The notes: generated from the letters alone by a model not told the origin. DNA of 64,000 nucleotides from Clostridium scatologenes (GCF_000968375.1 NZ_CP009933.1:1240001-1304000); one strand, 5' to 3'; numbered from the stretch's first letter, positions 8,258-17,210 are shown. Made by a program: numbers and translations.

Positions 8258-8962
8258 ATGAATGCTCTTATACTTATGACTAGAGTGCCGATTGCAGGTA
8301 TGACAAAGACACGATTAATGAAAATTTTTACAGGCACAGAATGTGCACAGCTTCAGCAATGCTTTCTTTTGGACTTGTTTAAAATGCTTAATAAGATTAG
8401 AAAAACAGTAGATATATATATAACCTACACTCCTGAAAAATCCTTTTGCTTAATAGACCATATTATTCCAAGTTTTATAGATAGTTTTCCGCAGCAAGGA
8501 GATGATTTAGGAGATAGGATGAATAATGCAATTGAAAAACTTTTAAATAAGGGATATTCAAAGGTAATACTAATTGGATCAGATATACCATCTCTTCAAC
8601 CTGAAGATATCAATAAAGCTTATGAAGAGCTTGAAAATAATGATATTTGTTTGGGACCAACTAATGATGGTGGTTATTATTTAATAGGAATGAAAAAAAA
8701 TTGTAAGGAGATTTTTAATAATAATTTGAAGTGGGGAAATAAGTCTGTATTTGAAGCTACTTTAGCAATAGCTAATAACTCAGGATATAATGTAGGTCTT
8801 ACAACAAAGCTTAATGATATAGATGAAAAAGAAGATATTGAAGATCTTATTAAAAGGGTAAAAAAAGGGGAATTTAATACAAAGATGTTACCTTACAATA
8901 CGGTAAATTTTATACAAAATAAATGGGGAGATGTTCCTAGTGTTAAAAGATATATTAAATAA
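8258..8962 (+). CDS. TIGR04282-type glycosyltransferase-like protein (DUF2064)
   Basis: The 234-residue protein has the nucleotidyl/glycosyl-transferase pattern of DUF2064 (TIGR04282): an N-terminal RVPIAGMTKTRL (about residues 9-20), GDDLGDRMNNAI, IGSDIPSL (about residues 108-115) and GPTNDGGYYLIGM. It nearly always accompanies a TIGR04283 protein, as it does here. The enzyme's reaction is not established from sequence; transfer of a sugar or a nucleotide to an unknown acceptor is likely. The 3' end overlaps the following kinase-like gene by about 23 nt in another frame, a sign of tight co-translation. Confidence 0.8.
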   Translation: MNALILMTRVPIAGMTKTRLMKIFTGTECAQLQQCFLLDLFKMLNKIRKTVDIYITYTPEKSFCLIDHIIPSFIDSFPQQGDDLGDRMNNAIEKLLNKGYSKVILIGSDIPSLQPEDINKAYEELENNDICLGPTNDGGYYLIGMKKNCKEIFNNNLKWGNKSVFEATLAIANNSGYNVGLTTKLNDIDEKEDIEDLIKRVKKGEFNTKMLPYNTVNFIQNKWGDVPSVKRYIK

Positions 8963-9938
8963 TAAAATTTATGACTATTTAAAATACAACAATTTAAATG
9001 AAAAACTTAATATTGGAGAAGACTATAATATAAAATTTTTAGCTCAGGGAGAATATAATATTAATTTTACACTTGAAGGCTCTAATAAAAAGTATGTTTT
9101 TAGAGTAAATACGGCCAGCCAGCTTGGATTAGAAAACCAAATAAAATACGAGTATGAAGCCTTAAAAAATTTGGAGGCAAGTAGTGTAACACCAAAGGTT
9201 TATTATTTAGATGATAGTAAAAAAGATTTGGATTATGGAATATTAGTAATGGAGTTCCTTGAAGGAAAACCCTTACAATATGATAAAGACTTAAATTCTG
9301 CAGCAAAAATATTTGCTAAGATACATTCTATAGATACAAATGGAAATAGTTTTAAGAATTTTATTGTAGAAGATAATATATTTTCTGCAAGAATAAGTGA
9401 ATCTAAAAAATTACTTAAAGACTTTTTTCAATCTTCTAAAATACCCTTGTATCTTAAAATTTTTTTTGATGCATTTACTAACTGGGCTGAAAAAAATAGG
9501 TATGAAGAAAAATATTTTTTGGAAAATAAGTGGCATGTTATCAATAACACTGAAGTGAATTCTGGTAACTTCATAATTGGAAAAGAAAAGTCTTACCTTA
9601 TAGATTGGGAGAAGCCTGTAATAAGTGATCCTTGCCAAGATTTAACGCAATTTTTAGCACCAACTACTACTTTATGGAAAACAGGTTGTATATTAAAAGA
9701 AGAAGAAAAAGAAGAATTTTTTAAAGTATATATAAGTAATTTAAAAGATAATAGTATAAGAGAAAGAGTGAAACTATATACTCCATTTCTTTATTTAAGA
9801 GCGTTATCTTGGTGTGCATATGCATATTTAGAATACCAAAAAGAAGATAAAGAAATTAAAAATATGGATACTTATAATAAAATAAAAGAATATTTAGATT
9901 TAAATTTTATGAAAGACTTATTAAAAAAATATTTTTAA
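8940..9938 (+). CDS. Aminoglycoside phosphotransferase-family small-molecule kinase
   Basis: The 332-residue protein has the APH/choline-kinase fold: YVFRVNTASQ around the ATP-binding Lys/Arg region, ILVMEFLEGKPL as the hinge, and IDWEKPVISDPCQDL as the metal-binding loop. The usual catalytic HxD loop is modified to HVINNTEVNSGNFII, where the His-Gly-Asp expected of active kinases is not present, so activity may be altered. The GTG at 8940 is chosen because GGGGAG (8925-8930) is 9 nt upstream; ATG 8931 directly abuts that site. It overlaps the end of the TIGR04282 gene. An antibiotic-resistance role is unlikely given the operon; a metabolite kinase is more plausible. Confidence 0.7.
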   Translation: MLKDILNNKIYDYLKYNNLNEKLNIGEDYNIKFLAQGEYNINFTLEGSNKKYVFRVNTASQLGLENQIKYEYEALKNLEASSVTPKVYYLDDSKKDLDYGILVMEFLEGKPLQYDKDLNSAAKIFAKIHSIDTNGNSFKNFIVEDNIFSARISESKKLLKDFFQSSKIPLYLKIFFDAFTNWAEKNRYEEKYFLENKWHVINNTEVNSGNFIIGKEKSYLIDWEKPVISDPCQDLTQFLAPTTTLWKTGCILKEEEKEEFFKVYISNLKDNSIRERVKLYTPFLYLRALSWCAYAYLEYQKEDKEIKNMDTYNKIKEYLDLNFMKDLLKKYF

Positions 9939-9996
9939 CTAAATATGGAAATAAATTTTAATAATATAGAGTGTATATTAAAATATAGGAGGCCGC

Positions 9997-11139
9997 ATGA
10001 GTAACTTTACATATTCAAATGAGTTTAATAATAAAGCTAAAGAGTTTTCAGAAAGCTGTATTAACTGTAAAGCTTGTGTTAAAGAATGTGAAATGCTAAG
10101 CAATTTTAAAATTAATCCTAAGGAGTTTTTTGATATAGATATAAATATGGTAAATACTGATCCTAATATTCCATATTCTTGTAATACTTGTGGTACTTGT
10201 ATTAAGGTATGTCCAAAAGGATTAAAGCTTGAAGAATTATTTGTTGATATGAGAAAAGAACATATAAGGCATAATGAAGGAATATCTCCAATGAAGGGAC
10301 ATAAAAGTATAGAGTTTCATCAAGCTTTTAGCTTTTCTAAAATGTTTAATACTTCCGTGCCAGATATGAAGGCAGGATACACAAAAAGGGTATTTATTCC
10401 AGGCTGCAGCTTATCATCGTACAGGCCAGAACTTGTAGGAAAAACCTTAGAATATTTGCAGGAAAAACTTCCAGGAACAGGTGCAATATTAAAATGTTGT
10501 GGTAAACCAACATTATCATTAGGACAAGAAGAAAAGTTTCATCAAAGATATTCAGAACTTCAGAAGGAGATTGATAAACTTGGTGCTGAAGAAGTAATAA
10601 CTGCTTGTGAAAATTGTTATATTACAATGTCTAAGTTTAGTCCTAAACAAAAGGTAAGATCTCTATGGACTGTTATTCCTGAACTAGGCCTATATGATGA
10701 AATGAAAGGAAAAGGTAAGAGTAGTAATATTACTTTTAGTATCCATGATGCGTGTCCTACAAGAAATAATTCAGATATTCATGAGGGTGTAAGGTGGATT
10801 ATAAATGAATTAGGATATAAATTTAAAGAAACAGAGTATTCTAAAGAAAATACTAGATGCTGTGGTTTTGGAGGAATGGTTGTACCTGCAAATCCCAAAT
10901 TTTCTCAAGAAGTGATAAAGAAAAGTGCAGGAAATTTAGGAGATTATGTAATAACATATTGTGCAAGCTGCAGAGAAGCCATGGCTATTGGTAGAAAAAA
11001 ATCTTTTCACATACTTGATTTAATGTTTGATGATAGTTATACTACCAATTCAAATATACCAATTTTAAAGAAAAGTTTTTTACAGAATTGGACATCAAGA
11101 TATAAGTGTAAACAAATTTTGAAACACAAAGGAAATTAA
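9997..11139 (+). CDS. Fe-S protein with two CCG domains (HdrB/GlpC-like)
   Basis: The 380-residue protein has an N-terminal pair of 4Fe-4S motifs (Cys 21, 24, 27, 31 and Cys 62, 65, 68, 72), then two cysteine-rich CCG domains marked by CCGKPTLSLG with CENCY and CCGFGGM with CASCRE. This layout is that of GlpC/HdrD-type electron carriers, which pass electrons to or from a flavoprotein or a thiol/disulfide centre. No partner dehydrogenase is adjacent, so the electron acceptor is unknown. The RBS is AGGAGG. It sits between the kinase-like gene and the TVP38 genes, implying that the pathway served by this cluster includes a redox step. It is cytoplasmic or membrane-peripheral. Confidence 0.85.
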   Translation: MSNFTYSNEFNNKAKEFSESCINCKACVKECEMLSNFKINPKEFFDIDINMVNTDPNIPYSCNTCGTCIKVCPKGLKLEELFVDMRKEHIRHNEGISPMKGHKSIEFHQAFSFSKMFNTSVPDMKAGYTKRVFIPGCSLSSYRPELVGKTLEYLQEKLPGTGAILKCCGKPTLSLGQEEKFHQRYSELQKEIDKLGAEEVITACENCYITMSKFSPKQKVRSLWTVIPELGLYDEMKGKGKSSNITFSIHDACPTRNNSDIHEGVRWIINELGYKFKETEYSKENTRCCGFGGMVVPANPKFSQEVIKKSAGNLGDYVITYCASCREAMAIGRKKSFHILDLMFDDSYTTNSNIPILKKSFLQNWTSRYKCKQILKHKGN

Positions 11140-11261
11140 TTTTGAAATTATTTTAACCATAACTTTTATTTATAGTTAGACCAATGTGTATAAGTTTTTT
11201 ATATTTGAAAGAAATAAGAATTTTCTGTAGAATGAGATTGGATAATTAGATAGGAGGATTA

Positions 11262-11945
11262 ATGATGCACAAAATTAGTAAAAAATATATTAGCATAGTT
11301 TTAATGGCTATAATAATTGTTTTAGTAATGTATTTGTGTAAATCATCAAGAGCATTGGAAAATTGCACTCCACAGAGTATGAAAAATTATATTAGCTCTT
11401 TTGGAATGCTTGCTCCTATTATCTACATAATTATGTTTACTATAATTCCTCTGACTCTATTTCCAGATGCAGTTTTAGCAATAGCAGGAGGGATGATTTT
11501 TGGTGTAGGTATAGGAACACTTTATACTATTATTGGAGCTGTGTGTGGAGGAACGCTATCATTTTTTATTTCAAGAATATTTGGAAGAGGATTGGTTGAA
11601 AAGCTTATCAAAGGTAAGGCTGAATGGTTTGAAGATGGTATTGAAAAGAAAGGTTTTTTATTTATACTTATATTAAGACTTGTACCTTTGGTGCCTTTTG
11701 ATGTAATAAGTTATGGTGCAGGACTTTCAAAGATAAAGTATAAAGATTTTGCACTTGCTACCTTTGTTGGTATAATTCCGGGAGTTTGGGTGTATGCAAA
11801 TTTAGGAGATAAGTCAGGAAACATATTCTCACTAGAATTCTTTGGAGCAGTATTAATATTAGTATTGCTTATGATATTTTCCTATTTTATGAAAAAGAAA
11901 ATATCAGTTAAAGGATTAAAAAATAAAGTAAATGGTGAAAATTAG
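11262..11945 (+). CDS. TVP38/TMEM64-family membrane protein (YdjX/YdjZ-like)
   Basis: A 227-residue polytopic membrane protein of the VTT/DedA-related TVP38 family. Seen features are an N-terminal membrane segment, a pair of re-entrant-like hydrophobic stretches around LFPDAVLAIAGGMIFG and FISRIFGRGLVEKL, and the signature LRLVPLVPFDVISYGAGLSKI (in two parts), typical of YdjX/YdjZ. AGGAGG stands before tandem ATG codons at 11262/11265. In E. coli two such proteins flank YdjY and adjoin ynjABCDE. Here too a second TVP38 gene follows a YdjY-like gene, which supports a shared conserved system. The transported or flipped substrate is unknown. Confidence 0.85.
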   Translation: MMHKISKKYISIVLMAIIIVLVMYLCKSSRALENCTPQSMKNYISSFGMLAPIIYIIMFTIIPLTLFPDAVLAIAGGMIFGVGIGTLYTIIGAVCGGTLSFFISRIFGRGLVEKLIKGKAEWFEDGIEKKGFLFILILRLVPLVPFDVISYGAGLSKIKYKDFALATFVGIIPGVWVYANLGDKSGNIFSLEFFGAVLILVLLMIFSYFMKKKISVKGLKNKVNGEN

Positions 11946-12036
11946 TAAATTTCAATGAGAAATGATTCTAAATCAATTAAATGGAATAAGTGAGTACATT
12001 AAGGAAATTTAAGGATTATAATGGGAGGAACAAAAA

Positions 12037-12717
12037 ATGAAAAAAATTATATCAATTGCTGCTTCAATATTGCTTCTTGGAATGGTATTAGCAGGATGTT
12101 CAAATAAACAGCAGCAGTCAGAACAAAGTAAACCATCAACAAAGGAAGAAACAATGACTGTTAATAAAGACAAAAAGGAAGTAAAAATGCAGGCAGAAGT
12201 AAATGGAAAATATTTTACAGAAGGTACAAGACATGGAGTAGTATATAAAGGTGGTAAAAATGGAGAAAAATCCATATTAAGAGGATTAGCTGATGAGAAA
12301 AAATTCTATGAAGCAATGATGTCACTAGGAGCAAAGCCAGGAAATAATTTAACTGCTGAAGATATGAAAAAAGGAACAAAGAGTATAGAAGGTTCAAAGG
12401 TTAACGTTTTTCTTACATGGGATGGTCTTGGAAAAGAGATACCATTTGGCGATGTAATAAAATCAACTGATTACAATGGTAACGATTTACCATTAAGGGC
12501 AATGGATTTTAGATTTGGTGGAAATATTGATAGAGCAAATAAAAATAACACAGGATGTGTGCTATGTTTAGACAGTTGTGCTACAGGAATTGTAAGTAAT
12601 GCATCTTATAAAGCAGGTGAAGTTGAAGCTTTAAAAAATGTGAAATTTTATGGTAAAAAGGATGTACTTCCTAAAGATGGAACTAAGGTAACTGTAATAT
12701 TTAGACTAGCTGAGTAA
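12037..12717 (+). CDS. YdjY-domain lipoprotein
   Basis: The 226-residue exported lipoprotein has a signal ending in the lipobox VLAGC (Cys21) and a Gln/Ser/Lys-rich linker up to about residue 50. The C-terminal domain contains LGAKPGNNLTAED, VFLTWDGLG, a CVLCLDSCATGIVS cysteine cluster and a C-terminal VTVIFRLAE. This matches YdjY, annotated in E. coli as ferredoxin-like although a bound cluster has not been proven. The three Cys residues could bind a metal or form a disulfide outside the cell. It lies between two TVP38 genes exactly as ydjY lies between ydjX and ydjZ. The RBS is GGGAGG. Confidence 0.75.
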   Translation: MKKIISIAASILLLGMVLAGCSNKQQQSEQSKPSTKEETMTVNKDKKEVKMQAEVNGKYFTEGTRHGVVYKGGKNGEKSILRGLADEKKFYEAMMSLGAKPGNNLTAEDMKKGTKSIEGSKVNVFLTWDGLGKEIPFGDVIKSTDYNGNDLPLRAMDFRFGGNIDRANKNNTGCVLCLDSCATGIVSNASYKAGEVEALKNVKFYGKKDVLPKDGTKVTVIFRLAE

Positions 12718-12728
12718 TGTTAATTAGA

Positions 12729-12765
12729 GGGGTACGGAAGAATACTTCCGTATCCTTTATTTTTA
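12729..12765 (+). terminator. Hairpin between YdjY-like and second TVP38 gene
   Basis: GGTACGGAAG pairs with CTTCCGTATCC around AATA, followed by TTTATTTTT. It lies within the cluster, so it may attenuate rather than end transcription before the last TVP38 gene. Confidence 0.7.
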
Positions 12766-12777
12766 GGAGGAAGCAAT

Positions 12778-13881
12778 ATGAAAATCTTTAGATTACTATA
12801 TAATAGTTTCATATGGGGTATGCTTATTTCTATTTTAACTTTTCAAAATGAATGGCTTGAAATGAGAATAAATACAGGTATTTTTATTCCTATAACCATG
12901 TTATTAAGTTTAATTGCTGCAATGATAATTAAAAAGTTTAGTAAGTCACATATATTACAATTAAATTTAATTAGTACAACTTTAAATGTCTTAGTTTGTA
13001 CTACTATATCTATAATAGTTTTAGGTAAGGAAAGAATACAAGTTGTTCCTGCAGCTATTATAAGGGAAGGAATAAAAGAATCTAATATAAATTTTTCTAG
13101 TATAAATATAGCATTATTGATTTTTTTAATATTTGGACTTATTTTATGTTTTTTTGAGAGAGGTGGGATCAAAGTGAAAAATGTGTTTAAAGGGAATATA
13201 ATGAAATTTTTCTGGATTTTTATAGTTATTTGTTTATATGTTTTTGTACCACCAATAAAATCTAATGTTAATCAGGCAATTTCTGTATTGAAAAATGTAG
13301 ACGTTAAAGCAGCAAGGGAATATATACTCAGCTTTGGAATTTGGGCACCAGTTGTTTCTTTTTTACTAATGATATTACAATCTGTAATTGCACCGCTTCC
13401 AGCATTTATAATAACCTTTGCTAATGCAGGACTTTTTGGATGGGTTAAAGGAGCAATTCTATCATGGTCAAGCGCTATGGCAGGAGCTGCATTATGTTAT
13501 TATATTGCAAGAATTTTAGGAAGAGATGTAGTGGAAAAGCTTACAAGTAGAACAGCTTTAAAAAAGATTGATGAGTTTTTTGAAAGGTACGGTAAATATG
13601 CAGTTTTAATTGCCAGACTATTGCCTTTCATATCCTTTGATATAGTTAGTTATGCTGCAGGTTTAACATCTATGAGCTTTTGGTCATTCTTTGTGGCAAC
13701 AGGTATAGGACAGCTTCCAGCAACTATTATATATTCTTATATAGGTGGAATGTTAACAGGTACAGTAAAAACATTTGTAATTGGTCTTTTAATGTTATTT
13801 GCATTAAGTACATTAATTGTTTTGGTTAAAAAAATGTGGAATGATAAGAAAAAAGACAATAATAAAATTAAAGAAATTTAA
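12778..13881 (+). CDS. TVP38/TMEM64-family protein with extra N-terminal membrane domain
   Basis: The 367-residue protein is longer than the usual ~220-250. Residues 1-130 form an added domain of about four membrane segments, and residues ~140-360 are the TVP38 core, with PAFIITFANAGLFG, ISYYARILGRD-like YYIARILGRDVVEKL and LIARLLPFISFDIVSYAAGL. The RBS AGGAGG is 6 nt before the ATG. It is the last gene of the long cluster and may be read from the upstream promoter through the weak hairpin at 12729, or by an unseen promoter. The function of the N-terminal domain is unknown. A bidirectional terminator follows. Confidence 0.8.
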   Translation: MKIFRLLYNSFIWGMLISILTFQNEWLEMRINTGIFIPITMLLSLIAAMIIKKFSKSHILQLNLISTTLNVLVCTTISIIVLGKERIQVVPAAIIREGIKESNINFSSINIALLIFLIFGLILCFFERGGIKVKNVFKGNIMKFFWIFIVICLYVFVPPIKSNVNQAISVLKNVDVKAAREYILSFGIWAPVVSFLLMILQSVIAPLPAFIITFANAGLFGWVKGAILSWSSAMAGAALCYYIARILGRDVVEKLTSRTALKKIDEFFERYGKYAVLIARLLPFISFDIVSYAAGLTSMSFWSFFVATGIGQLPATIIYSYIGGMLTGTVKTFVIGLLMLFALSTLIVLVKKMWNDKKKDNNKIKEI

Positions 13882-13945
13882 AATCAATGAATTTTACTTA
13901 ATTGAAATATTACAAGTTAAAAGTTGTAATTCCAGTTGATGAAAT

Positions 13946-13978
13946 AGAGCAGACATTTTAGAAATGTCTGCTTTGAAA
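13946..13978. terminator. Bidirectional terminator
   Basis: AGCAGACATTT pairs with AAATGTCTGCT around a short loop, with A/T runs on both sides. It separates the plus-strand TVP38 gene from the convergent cooS gene and can serve both. Confidence 0.75.
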
Positions 13979-13981
13979 TTT

Positions 13982-15874
13982 TTATATATTTATTTTTTTA
14001 CGTTTTGCTTCTATTCTTTGTACCATTTGATCTGCTGCTTTAATTGGATCAGTTTCTACATAGAATTTAGCACCGTAGTCTTCTTCCATCTTATTTAATA
14101 AGTAATCCATAGCAAAAGGAGAACCTGTTACAGGAGGAACAACTCCTAGCCATGCATCTATACCGCTGCCCACTACGTAAGTTCCTATAGCTACAGCTTT
14201 TTCTGACATCCATTCTGGAGCTGCACCAACTACTGGTAAGTCACTGATATCTACACCTAAATGATTTGCAAGTTCTCCAGCAAGTTGTAAGTTACGGCTG
14301 ATATCAACACATGAACCCTGATGAAGAACTGGTGGAATACCCAATAAATTACATACAGTCTTAAGTCCAGGACCAGCTAGTTCCTTTGCTTCTGGTAACA
14401 TTAAACCAGCTTTAGCTGCTGCATGAGCTGCACAACCAGTAACAATTATTATTACATCATGAGCAATTAGATATTTCATCATGTCTACATGACATGTATC
14501 ATGTGGATTTTTGGGATTATTACAACCAACAATAGCAGCAGCACCTCTGATGGTACCAGATACTATAACATCTGCAAGAGGTTTAACTGTTTGCATAGGT
14601 CCTATATGTGAATTAACAACTTTATCAAGTCCATCTACTATAGCTTCTGTACTAAATCCAACTAAAGCTTCACATTTTTCATTAGGAATTAAAACATTAT
14701 CTCTATTTCTATTTTTATAATTTAATATAGCTTCTCTTACTATTTCTTTTGCAGAGTCATATGGTCTGTCTTCTTCAAACTCAATATATGTGGAATCTGT
14801 TATATGAGCTTTTGGTGAAGTTGTTATAAATTTAGTATGATAAGATTTTGAAAGTCTTGCAAGTGCTGGCATTATACACTGAACATCAACTATTAAAGCT
14901 TCAACTGCACCTGTTATTACTGCAAGCTCTTGTTGTAGGAAGTTTCCAGCCATTTTAACACCATGTCTCATTGCTATTTCATTTCCTGTACAGCACATAC
15001 CGCAGACATTTATTCCTTCTGCTCCTTGAGCTTTTGCAAGAGCAATAAGTTCAGGGTCTTCAGAAGCTGCAACGATTGATTCTGAAAGTGATGGTTCGTG
15101 ACCATGCAATATAATGTTAACTTGATTAGTTTCTAATACACCTAGATTAGCTTCAGTTTGTACTGGTGATGGAGTTTTGAATAAAATATCACTAATTTCA
15201 GTTGCTATATAAGAACCACCCCATCCATCTCCAAGGGATGCTCTCATTGCCATATTAAAAAGATTTTTTGCATCTCCTGAACATCCAATATGAGTTGAGT
15301 GCATTATGCTAACTATATCTTTGTCAATTGCTCTTGGAGTTACACCAAGTTTGTCCCAAACTTCTTTTCTTTTTTGAGGCAAAGCTTTTGAGAAAATTAA
15401 GTTTCCATGAGGTTTACCAAACTCATTTAATGTAGTTGCAGCTATATCATGAGCTATATCATAAAGGTCTCTTCCTTCAGTAACAACATTGTATTTTTCA
15501 GCAACAGACATAAGTTTCTTTTCATCTTTTATATTTATTTGTCCATCTTTTGATGAATTTTCTAGATAAAGACATAGTGATCTACCATGATCAGAGTGAG
15601 CTGCAGAACCAGCTGCACACATTCTTGCAAAATTTCTTGCAACTATAACATCGGCTGTAGCTCCACAAATACCTCTAGCTGTTCCTTTTCCGAGAACAGG
15701 ACTCACGCGGCAAGGTCCCATAGCACAGTTTCTGCAGCATACACCTGCTGATCCAAAACCACAAGGTGTTTTCATTTCAGATTTTCTATCCCAGACAGTT
15801 TCTACACCGTCTTTTTTTGCTTTTGCAATAAGTTCTTCCTCAGCTCTTTTTATTAATAATCCTCTGTCTTCCAT
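13982..15874 (-). CDS. cooS: Anaerobic Ni-CO dehydrogenase catalytic subunit
   Basis: The 630-residue protein has the expected length for CooS, which interconverts CO and CO2 with low-potential electrons. N-terminal cysteines C38, C46, C47, C50, C55 and C70 fit the D and B Fe-S clusters at the dimer interface. Further on HGHEPSLSE, CGMCCTGNE, GCNNPK and HVDMMKYLI-TGCAAHAAAK carry ligands of the Ni-Fe-S C-cluster and catalytic His/Lys. AAGGAGGT precedes the ATG. No cooF, cooC or acetyl-CoA-synthase gene lies next to it, so it looks like a stand-alone CODH using ferredoxin encoded elsewhere. A divergent LysR gene 460 nt upstream is a likely regulator. It is cytoplasmic. Confidence 0.95.
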   Translation of the reverse strand: MEDRGLLIKRAEEELIAKAKKDGVETVWDRKSEMKTPCGFGSAGVCCRNCAMGPCRVSPVLGKGTARGICGATADVIVARNFARMCAAGSAAHSDHGRSLCLYLENSSKDGQINIKDEKKLMSVAEKYNVVTEGRDLYDIAHDIAATTLNEFGKPHGNLIFSKALPQKRKEVWDKLGVTPRAIDKDIVSIMHSTHIGCSGDAKNLFNMAMRASLGDGWGGSYIATEISDILFKTPSPVQTEANLGVLETNQVNIILHGHEPSLSESIVAASEDPELIALAKAQGAEGINVCGMCCTGNEIAMRHGVKMAGNFLQQELAVITGAVEALIVDVQCIMPALARLSKSYHTKFITTSPKAHITDSTYIEFEEDRPYDSAKEIVREAILNYKNRNRDNVLIPNEKCEALVGFSTEAIVDGLDKVVNSHIGPMQTVKPLADVIVSGTIRGAAAIVGCNNPKNPHDTCHVDMMKYLIAHDVIIIVTGCAAHAAAKAGLMLPEAKELAGPGLKTVCNLLGIPPVLHQGSCVDISRNLQLAGELANHLGVDISDLPVVGAAPEWMSEKAVAIGTYVVGSGIDAWLGVVPPVTGSPFAMDYLLNKMEEDYGAKFYVETDPIKAADQMVQRIEAKRKKINI

Positions 15875-16334
15875 TAATAAAATACCTCCTTGTTTCTATA
15901 ATAGATTCGTAAAATAGATTGTAATTTTTTTAAATTGCTTATATACTGAAAGTAGAAAATTTAACATAGTAGGGGTAAGCTAATATATCCTTGATGGGAG
16001 TAAAATATATTATTAGTCATAGATGAAACTAATTTGGGTTTTAGGTTTTTCCAAGACTACACTTATATATTTATAAAGATAAAATTTTTTAATGATTAAC
16101 TATTTTTGATATTTTACGCAAGAAGAAAATATTTAATATAGTTTTTATTTTATCCATGATTATCTACTGCTGTACCCCTAATACGTTTACAATTAAATTA
16201 TACGACAGATATTTACATTTGATAAACAACTTAAATTTATACTCATACAACTAAAAGTTAAAGCGTTTTTTTGTAGTGATTTTAGAATTACAGAAATGAT
16301 TATGAGTAGCGCATAAAAAGGTAGGTGTATTGAA
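15875..16334. promoter_or_regulatory. Divergent cooS / LysR control region
   Basis: This 460-nt gene-free region carries the cooS RBS at 15878-15886. It has an imperfect inverted repeat, CTAATATAT against ATATATTATTAG (about 15979-16016), and the AT-rich promoter area of the LysR gene. LysR regulators usually bind T-N11-A sites in such divergent regions; several are possible and none stands out. No ORF, RNA or riboswitch was recognised. Confidence 0.4.
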
Positions 16335-17210
16335 TTGGATATAAAACAACTAAAGTATTTTTTACAGGTTTGTAAACATAAGAGCTTTTCAAGGGCTGCT
16401 AAAGAAATTTATATTACTCAGCAGGGATTAAGCAAGGCAATTAACAATTTGGAAGAAGAGCTTCAGTATCCTTTGTTTTATAATACGTCTAAAGGAATTA
16501 GAATAACAAAGTATGGGGAATACTTACAGAAACAATCAGAACATATTGTACAAGAGTTTGACTTAATTTTAGAAGGTTTAAATAAAATGGACAATATTAA
16601 TGAGGGAACTTTAACAATATGTTTTTCCTTTGGAGTTCTTAATGCATTGTCACCAGACATTATATCAGATTTTAAAGAAACATATCCTAATGTTGAACTA
16701 ATTGTAAAAACTTATCCAGATTCAATTTGTGAAGAAGTAGTTATGAATGAAAATGTAGATTTAGCTGTTTCAATTGGTCCTGTTAATGAGAAAAATTTTA
16801 ATTCCGCTGTTATTAAAAGTCAACATCCTTGTATACTAGTAAATGAAAAAAATTCATTGTGCAAAAAAACAGTAGTAGATTTTAGTGATCTTGAAAATGA
16901 AAATTTTATTGTTCTTAATGAAAAATTTCATTTTCATCGTAATTTTATTAATAAATGTAAAGAGGCAGGATTTGAACCAAATATAGTTTTTACTACTTCA
17001 GAAATTATTAGTATTCATAAATTGAGCCATTTTAATAAAGGTATAGGAGTCAGTGTTGATTTTATGGCTAAGGACATTAATTATCCAGATGTTCATCCAA
17101 TTCCCTTTAAGGATGAATCTTTTGTGTGGGAAATATGCTTAATAACTAAAAAAGATCGATTTCAGTCTAATTTAGTGAAAATATTCACAAAGCATATGTT
17201 AAATCATTAA
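16335..17210 (+). CDS. LysR-family transcriptional regulator
   Basis: The 291-residue LysR-type regulator starts at TTG with AAGGTAGGT about 9 nt before. The N-terminal winged helix-turn-helix is classic (MDIKQLKYFLQVCKHKSF, then SRAAKEIYITQQGLSKAINN, residues 1-38). Residues ~90-290 form the effector-binding domain of the type-2 periplasmic fold (LTICFSFGVLN, DLAVSIGPV). It is divergent from cooS and upstream of the nitroreductase gene, so it probably controls one or both in response to a small metabolite. The ligand cannot be told from the sequence. CooA or RcoM, the usual CO sensors, are not present here. Confidence 0.9.
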   Translation: MDIKQLKYFLQVCKHKSFSRAAKEIYITQQGLSKAINNLEEELQYPLFYNTSKGIRITKYGEYLQKQSEHIVQEFDLILEGLNKMDNINEGTLTICFSFGVLNALSPDIISDFKETYPNVELIVKTYPDSICEEVVMNENVDLAVSIGPVNEKNFNSAVIKSQHPCILVNEKNSLCKKTVVDFSDLENENFIVLNEKFHFHRNFINKCKEAGFEPNIVFTTSEIISIHKLSHFNKGIGVSVDFMAKDINYPDVHPIPFKDESFVWEICLITKKDRFQSNLVKIFTKHMLNH

